From Primulina eburnea (taxonomy: Eukaryota > Streptophyta > Magnoliopsida > Lamiales > Gesneriaceae), in contig NC_133109.1 in assembly GCF_022965805.1 (NCBI RefSeq), forward strand, positions 4,503,869 to 4,567,868: a stretch of 64,000 nt of DNA, written 5' to 3'. Positions within the stretch are counted from its first letter, which is position 1; each line of letters begins with the position of its first letter. The notes under the pieces are model-generated. The model had not been told where the DNA came from and searched no databases. It saw nothing but the letters and a program-made list of their open reading frames with translations. The position numbers and the translations under genes are program-made. This document shows positions 57,601-64,000 of the stretch, piece after piece.

Positions 57601-58338
57601 GAAAAGGCCGACGTTTACTCATTTGGAGTGGTGCTTTTGGAGCTTGTCACTGGGCGTAAATCGCTGGACCTTAACAGGCCTAAAGGACAGCAATGCCTTA
57701 CTGAATGGGTATAGCTCTTTCCACAGCGCATTGGTATTTGTACTTGAGCTTGGTCTCTCCGCTTCTATATCCACAGGTTATTTTACGCTGATACAATTCT
57801 TGACAGGCACGTCCCTTACTGGAAGCATATGCCATTGATGAACTGGTTGATCCACGAATGAGAGGCAACTATGCGGAGAATGAGGTTCACTGTATGTTGC
57901 AAGCCGCATCCCTATGTATATGCCAGGATCCTCAGGCAAGGCCTCGCATGTCACAGGTAACTTTTTTTTTTTTTGCTTAAATATATACTTGTGCTCAAAT
58001 GATTCTGAAGGCACATAAATATTCCTTTAAAGAATGTCGGGGCACGCATTTTATTAGAGATATTTTCACTTGCCTATATTTTCCGATAATAGGTACTTCG
58101 TATACTTGAAGGCGATGTCATTAATTCAAGTCAAATATCCAGTCCACGATATGATGCAGGCAACCGGAGTGGTAGGATTTGTTCATCAGATCACCAACAT
58201 GAGCATTGTGTTGGCCCTATTAGGAACGAGGAATCCATAAGTTTTAGCTCGAGGCTTTCTGTTAACTCGAGAACGAGTTTTAGAGATGGAGACGGAGTCA
58301 AGATCATTGGCGAAACAAATAGCAGAATCTGCTCATAA
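54646..58338 (+). CDS. USP-domain plus kinase receptor-like gene, 9 exons, frame-broken
   Basis: Exons 54646-54830, 55416-55570, 55699-55793, 55882-56900, 56987-57147, 57246-57322, 57561-57708, 57807-57956 and 58093-58338; all introns are GT-AG. An N-terminal USP-like domain ([44 protein letters not shown]) is followed by a Ser-rich linker and a kinase domain: [57 protein letters not shown]. It belongs to the plant family annotated as inactive kinases (SELMODRAFT_444075-like). The catalytic loop has HRDMR, lacking the usual Lys. Three 1-bp breaks are visible: an extra base in exon 1 gives TAA at 54742-54744, an extra base in exon 4 gives TAA at 56402-56404, and one base is missing near 56,535. 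The last two compensate. Everything else, splice sites included, is conserved, so either a young pseudogene or assembly errors. Confidence 0.8.
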
Positions 58339-58925
58339 CTATGTTTACCATCCTTTCATGTTCTTCGTTTTTAAGATTTCGCTGCTTGTATAGAACTAGC
58401 TGTATCGCGTTGTAATCCAATGAGAAATGAATTACATTGTAATTTTGCGTGATGAGGTTTAGTGTACTCGTTTCTACTTGAATTAAGCCAATGAAGGCCT
58501 AGCAATTGTAGTCCTTTCCTTGTCATGTTTTGGAAGGTACTGGTTCAGTCTAGCATTGTATGATTGGGATACAATTCGAGTAGTCGGATGTCAATCGAGT
58601 CAATAATGAGAATATTGTCACGGGAACTAGACTAGCTCCAATGAACTAGAAAAAAATTGGACTAGGTGTCAATATTCATGGTGGTTTGGCCAGAATATGC
58701 AAACCCGACTGCACAGCAACTGGCAAGCTGCCTGGCGAATCATAGCTTCATTTTCATACAAGGAAAACTAAAGGTTGTCAAAGATTTTACACAGAACATT
58801 GCGCTATTGCAACATGAGACCTAGGCAGCGCCGCTGAGCATCGATACCGTTCTTCCCATTGTCTTCAACGATTTAAGACATGCATGTTTATTGTAGAACC
58901 AGTGATTTATGCTTCTACACTAGTG
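58339..58925. other. Convergent 3' ends of the kinase and RRM genes
   Basis: The kinase gene (+) and the RRM gene (-) face each other tail to tail with about 590 bp between stop codons. Both 3' untranslated regions must lie here. No other feature is seen. Confidence 0.5.
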
Positions 58926-58928
58926 TTT

Positions 58929-61900
58929 TCAAGGCTTCCTCATTTTCGACCTAGCATATCTGGAAACAATGATGAAGATAAAAGTTTAATATTAAATTAT
59001 GAATCGTGAAACGAACATGAATGCAATGGACATTATTGAGTAGCGTAGATTACTCTATGTGCATGCCACCCCGGTCCGAGGAAGGTAACGAGCTGCCTTG
59101 AATTGCATTCATTGCCTCCGTTGCTTGTTCAACTTTCTGCGAATACATGGAATTTTTTTGACAAAAGTAACTCCAATGTTTTAAGCGCAGTTTTCGTATA
59201 AAGATGGGCAGGATCAAAAGATCTCATTTTGTCACATGAAACAAGCTCGTACCTCAAAATCAGCAAATGCGACTGGCATTCCACCTCGAGTGCGAACCTT
59301 AAGGCCGTTGAATCCCGGGTATCTGAAATGCAAAGGAATGAACTATCAATCCTTGTCAAATCCATTTTTATATTTTAAGAAAGTTGTTGGAAAATCTGAA
59401 TATGCTGAGTCCTCAACTATTCTTGAGGTCCCTTGTTTTGGCTACACAAACATGGTTCATCGTTCAGGGGCAACTTACTGAGAAAGAACTTGCTTCAGTT
59501 CCGCATCAGTACTGTTGGGACCCAGATTAGCGATAAACAGGGTCGAGCATGCGCCATCTGCTGTCTTTTCTTGATCCTATGACAACCATTTGCACAGAAG
59601 CTAATGACAATACGCCAACCAAAAATAATATGGACAGTAAACATCTTTGTTCCACGTATGTATTGAAATTAGGGATGTAATCATTAATCGAGTTGGTTCG
59701 CGAGCTTTTCAACCTAACTCGATAAATATTTGATCGTATTCTAAGTTATTGAACTCGAACATGGTCAAATTTTTTTCGAGTCGAGCCAAATTATTTTGTT
59801 CGATAGTTCGCAAAATTTAACATTTTACTAAATATGTATACATCTTGAGCTTTTCGGACATTTTGAGCTTTCGGACATTCATTCCCGAACCTTAATATTC
59901 GAGCAATAACTCAAATAGCCAGCGAATTGGTTCGAACATTAGGAGCCGTACTCAAACTTCAATTCGAGCCAAACTCGAGCAAAAGAATTTAAAATTTAAA
60001 AGCTTCAATCTAGCTCGAACTCGAATATACTTAATTCGAGCAAAATTTGAGCCTTAAATTTTTACTAATATTCGACTCGATTCAGTTCGTTTATATCCCT
60101 AATTGGAATGCCAACAAATTATTAATTTTTCTTTCAAACATTATAAAGAAGTATTCTCAGTCAGATAAAGTGGGTGTGGCGCAGTCTATCTTTACAGCTC
60201 AACAAGTTCCAAGAGTTGAGTAAACAAGATAAATGTAGGAAGAGTCAGCTTACATTCCGTGGAGCAAAGGAATCATTATCCTCAGCTGCTTTTTCAGTGC
60301 TGTAAAATGCAAGATGGTGTTTTATTAGATCCACGGTGGTCAATCCACAATAATTGGGCAAAAAAGGAACGTTGTGATGATAGACATCATTTCTACGTTA
60401 AATATGTATAACCTATTTTCCACTGCTGAACCATGTAGGTTACCAGAGTCATTGGTAGTTGGATCATCGGAATCACTCTCTCCTGAAAGTAACAATGTGA
60501 ATTTGTGTCACGTCAAAGAGACAAATCAGCGATGTTATCAGGAACTATTCATACTACAATACAGAGACTGATAACAGTTAATAGACCAGCATACAAATTG
60601 AAATCAAGAATTTTCTCTGTTAATCCTTTCACTTATTTCCATGTTCTTCCAGATTATACTTCCTTGGGAAGAACCACAACCCCTTCCCTTGGGACAGCGC
60701 ACAGGACCCATGTTCAAGGTCGAGTTCTATTTAAGGTGTCGACCAAGGCCAAAAAAGAAGGAAGGGTGTTTTTGCAGTGTTTCTAATAATTTGCACACCA
60801 TATTACCATAGTCATTTGATGATTCCCTAGCATGGGTACCAGATGTTTTCCTTCTGTCAATAACCACGTATGGACCACTTCCTGCGACAATGAGTATTTT
60901 CAGCCACTGTCAAGGGTCTAATCGAGCCAAATAGCAACTAATCAATCCATCATATGATGGCTAGATGTTATAAGACCTCAGAAGTGATCATAAGAAAAAG
61001 AAACAAAACATTATTACCTGGTTTAATTTTTCTAGTGGAATTTGATCTTGCCAATTCGATGTGCAAAGTTGAACCAGTTTGAGGATCAAATTTTACACCC
61101 TATGATAGACCATGCACAAATACAAAGTGAGGAAACACGTAATAATACCTAAGTATAATATTCCAAAACATGATTATCCTCAACGAAAGTACAAACATAA
61201 GATCATGCATGCATGTCTGACTAATTTGATCTTGCCAATTCGATGTGCAAAGTTGAACCAGTTTGAGGATCAAATTTTACACCCTATGATAGACCATGCA
61301 CAAATACAAAGTGAGGAAACACGTAATAATACCTAAGTATAATATTCCAAAACATGATTATCCTCAACGAAAGTACAAACATAAGATCATGCATGCATGT
61401 CTGACTGATGCACGAAACGGGAAATCAGAATAACCTAGAGATTTGGAAATGTTACTCCCAGGAACAGAAAATGGCAGAAATTTCTCCTTCATTCAAACGT
61501 TTCCCCTTATTTGGTTCTGTTTCTCATTTTCATTTTTCATCCACCATAATAAAAACAAACATCATCGTCCATTTTTATTCTCTTTAACAAACCAAATTTT
61601 CCCTCCTTTTTACATCTTCCAACATTTTCATTACTTTTAATGCAATTTTTTTATCAATTCCCAGAAAAAATAAAATTTATTATAATATATTCTAACTGAA
61701 AAAAATTAATAATTTATATAATTATCTTATTATGTAACATTACCACCAGGTAGATGACGTGACTTGGAGTCAAATACATCTTTGCATGCAAATTATTTAC
61801 CCAAAACATTTCCACAAAATATTACCTCATATATCCTAAAAGAAAACCAAACAAAATGTACCCCGATCTGTCCCATTCGCAGAGTAGCTATAAATTTCAT

Positions 61901-63759
61901 ATGAGAAAACTTAGTCAAAGTTCTAAGCTCGAGCCAGATGCACATTATGTAAATCAGAATTGAAAGGGTCATTATAGCTACAATTATTGCCTTTCTCTTC
62001 CTTTCCCCCTTCTATTCCCCAGAAAGATAGGAAAAGATTTTGCATTCCTGCAATACTCTACTTGATACTCAAGATTTACATATATGCTTTTGTGACTGAG
62101 AAACCAATAAAAATCCATTAACTAATCAGCAAAAGTATGTCTAGGCGAAATATTTCGATTTGGCGAAGCATAAACTTTTGTAACCTGGATATTTTCTTAA
62201 CAAACTCTCAGTAATCTTGCTTAATATTCTATTTTTAGCAAATGACTAAGAAATAACAAAGCTAAAATAACCACAAAAAAATGACCATCTTGGATTCTGT
62301 AAGCTACTCCAACCACTTTATAATACATTTACTGGATGCAATATAAAAAATATTCTAGCCAGGTGGGATAACTTCCAAAATGTTTAGCATATTGTTATAT
62401 GTGCGCGACTAGGATCTAGTTAAAGGTTGACTTGTGCCGGCGTTCTCTATGATTGTTGCCAAAAACTTACAAGTTAAATTTTGTGAGACAGATCTCTTAT
62501 TTGGGTCATACATGCAAAAGTATTACTTTTTATGCTAAGAATATTACTTTTATGGTGAATATCGGTAGGGTTGACCCGTCTCACAGATAAAGATTCGTGA
62601 GACCGTCTCACAAGAGACCTACTCATAATTGTTCAATTGTTTATGAGATTTAATATTACTTTTTATTGTGAATATCGGTAGGTTTGACCCGTCTAAAATA
62701 AAGATTTGTGAGACCGTCTCACAAGAGACCTACTCATGATTGTTCAATTGTTTTTATGAGATTTTCTTCCGTTTCAGCCTATGTTTGATTAAGTTTGTCA
62801 AGGCTCGTTTAATGAGAGAACCTCACGATCTCGGACTCACAAGTGATGATAAATTCTTAAGCTTGAATTTTATTAATCAAGAAACCAAGTACTTTTGCAG
62901 AAAATAAACAGACTCACTGACAAACCAAAACTCAAAAGACCAATACTAATAAACTTCAAATTTTGAAAGACCAATTCTACGAAAAAACCAAATCCTAAAG
63001 AAAGAAAAAGAAACAAAAGCTAGACTCCACAACTCTATGGCTTCACGCTGTCACTCTTGAACTTCCCATTCGTGCAACTCTTGTAAACAATATCCTTGGT
63101 TGATGTAGCTACGTCACATGGACTCGGAGAAGGTTGGGCCGAGCCCATGACACACACAAAAATAGATAATTAAGACCCATGAATAAAAATTAATAAGAAA
63201 GCATTCCTAGAGCAATCATTGCAATTTGAAATAGTTTCACCATGAAGTCAAACCTCAATCATTTTGCAACTCTTTCGCTAATCAGAGGGCAGCCTAGTGG
63301 TCAAAGAATAGGTTCTTTGGCCACAAAAGAACGTATTTTGTGCATGCTTGAACAGGGTAGTGATTGTGGTCTTTTTCACATGCCTAATGGGTTTAATTGC
63401 TGCATGCCAAAACCCCAAACAGACGCAATATAGCTTCCCACAATCAAGTTGAAGAAAAATGAAATAAAGCATCGCTGTAAATAACTTCCAAATCAATTTC
63501 TTTTCCTCCCATCGAATAATTTATTGCTATTCATTCATCCCCCTAGATTAGAAATTTAGAACAGCACAGGCAACAATCAAAGAAAAATAATAATAGAAAA
63601 AACACACAGAAACTTGGCAAATGCAACAATCCATATAAATCGAAGGAAGAAACAACACCAGAAAGTAACTAAAGATCAGTTTCAATACCGACTAACATTT
63701 AGAGAATGCAAAGCTGCCATTGCTGATTGATGATTCACAAAGGTGGCAAAAGCCACAGC
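58929..63759 (-). CDS. Two-RRM RNA-binding protein, 3' part (runs off the window)
   Basis: Exons in transcript order: 63759-63697, 61099-61018, 60881-60807, 60482-60444, about 60285-60254, 59576-59479, 59322-59253, 59136-59054, 58959-58929. The first visible exon begins inside RRM1 (AVAFATFVNHQSAMAAL); RRM1 ends KFDPQTGSTLHIELARSNS. An acidic linker follows (GPYVVIDRR, ESDSDDP, AEDNDSFAPRN). RRM2 shows TLFIANLGPN (RNP2), LSQYPGFNGLKV and MPVAFADFE (RNP1 region), and ends MHIEYARSKMRKP. It resembles plant WHI3/RBPMS-like proteins such as the At3g21215/At2g42240 group. The start and first exons lie beyond 64,000. The acceptor of the 60254 exon is uncertain: the strongest AG (60300) breaks the frame, while two AGs 3 nt apart downstream keep it. 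Confidence 0.85.
59670..60101. mobile_element. hAT-type MITE in an intron of the RRM gene
   Basis: Ends TAGGGATGTAA and TTATATCCCTA are imperfect inverted repeats. Flanks ATTGAAAT and ATTGGAAT form an 8-bp duplication with one change. The 432-bp body is rich in TCGAG motifs (TTCGAGCCAAACTCGAGC-type). It lies between the exons at 59576 and 60254. Confidence 0.75.
61039..61406. repeat. 184-bp exact tandem duplication covering part of an RRM exon
   Basis: 61039-61222 and 61223-61406 appear identical by eye. The unit covers the first 61 bp of the RRM1 exon (61099-61018 on the - strand), its acceptor and 123 bp of intron. The extra copy (exon part 61283-61223) keeps the acceptor but lacks the exon's donor end, so on its own it is not a complete exon. 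Confidence 0.9.
61410..62455. other. Long intron of the RRM gene, left part
   Basis: AT-rich intron sequence on the - strand gene. No element or nested gene that I can support. Confidence 0.4.
62458..62624 (+). mobile_element. GAGAC-family MITE in the RRM gene intron
   Basis: Left end eroded (CCAAAAACTTACAAGTTAAA), right end complete (CACAAGAGACCTACTC). It sits in the 2.6-kb intron of the - strand RRM gene. Confidence 0.8.
62651..62735 (+). mobile_element. Tandem partial duplicate of the adjacent MITE
   Basis: The right half of the preceding copy plus about 30 bp of flank (TCATAATTGTTCAATTGTTT) is repeated. The flank follows both copies. This is a local tandem duplication, not a new insertion. 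Confidence 0.8.
62770..63690. other. Long intron of the RRM gene, right part
   Basis: Less AT-rich than the left part, with a stretch at about 62,850-63,200 of unknown origin. No coding domain on either strand. Confidence 0.35.
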
Positions 63760-64000
63760 CTGCAATTGCAAACCAGAGTTACAATAACCTGAATTACCAT
63801 AATATGGTCATATCTAACTTTCCCCTTCATGACCAGCGAAACTGCAGATAAAAAAACATTTTCCTGGAGAATTCAACAAAGCTCGTAAATACATTCATAC
63901 TTGAATAAAAGAATTCAGATTTAATGTATTTTTTAGAAATTTAATGCAATCCATAGTTACAATCAAAGAAACAAACATTTCACTGAGACGGCACATGGAT
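63760..64000. other. Intron of the RRM gene at the window edge
   Basis: Upstream of the first visible exon on the - strand. No exon recognised before the window ends. Confidence 0.4.

Noticed and set aside
59236..59481. 81-codon + strand frame at the RRM gene
   Set aside because: Antisense to RRM2 exons whose splice sites and motifs are clear on the - strand.

Overview
This is nuclear DNA of a flowering plant, most likely an asterid eudicot (a Lamiales-like genome is my guess). The evidence is spliced genes with plant-type GT-AG introns, AT-rich intergenic DNA, a plant PP2A B55 gene, endogenous caulimovirid (pararetrovirus) copies, Cassandra-type and other TRIM retrotransposons, and many MITEs. 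The species is inference; nothing in the window names it.

Layout. 1-3.0 kb: the 3' part of an endogenous pararetrovirus (end of RT plus RNase H, then a downstream ORF broken by one TGA, then a 35S-like region with two identical TATA motifs). 3.2-6.2 kb: a cluster of ~182-bp MITEs plus a Tourist-like MITE. 6.8-12.8 kb, + strand: a complete 14-exon gene for the B55 regulatory subunit of protein phosphatase 2A. 13-17 kb: repeats, including a 503-bp near-perfect palindrome. About 17.0-24.4 kb, - strand: a second, decayed pararetrovirus that carries two small LTR elements, a Cassandra-type TRIM and a 348-bp TRIM. 26.7-30.1 kb: a broken Ty3/gypsy chromovirus pol fragment enclosed by inverted TRIM LTRs. 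32.3-33.2 kb: a solo LTR. 33.6-35.7 kb, +: a five-exon gene for a U11/U12 snRNP 25 kDa-like ubiquitin-fold protein, followed by an hAT-type MITE. 38.2-38.8 kb, +: a single-exon FAS1-domain membrane protein. 39-52 kb: MITE-rich AT DNA, a composite inverted TRIM and a decayed LTR element. 54.6-58.3 kb, +: a nine-exon USP-plus-kinase receptor-like gene whose frame is broken by 1-bp indels. 58.9-63.8 kb, -: the 3' part of a two-RRM RNA-binding protein gene that runs off the right end of the window.

The genes are ordinary, unlinked plant genes; they form no operon or evident pathway. The most notable content is the repeat fraction. One short element family (about 180 bp, imperfect ~40-bp terminal inverted repeats each holding the palindrome GTGAGACSGTCTCAC) is present in more than 20 copies. 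Eight copies have perfect 9-bp target duplications and at least two lie nested inside older copies, which marks it as a Mutator-type non-autonomous transposon. Three further insertions (15.9, 26.7-30.1 and 40.2 kb) are palindromic or inverted-LTR structures flanked by 5-bp duplications. That is not the normal direct-LTR layout.
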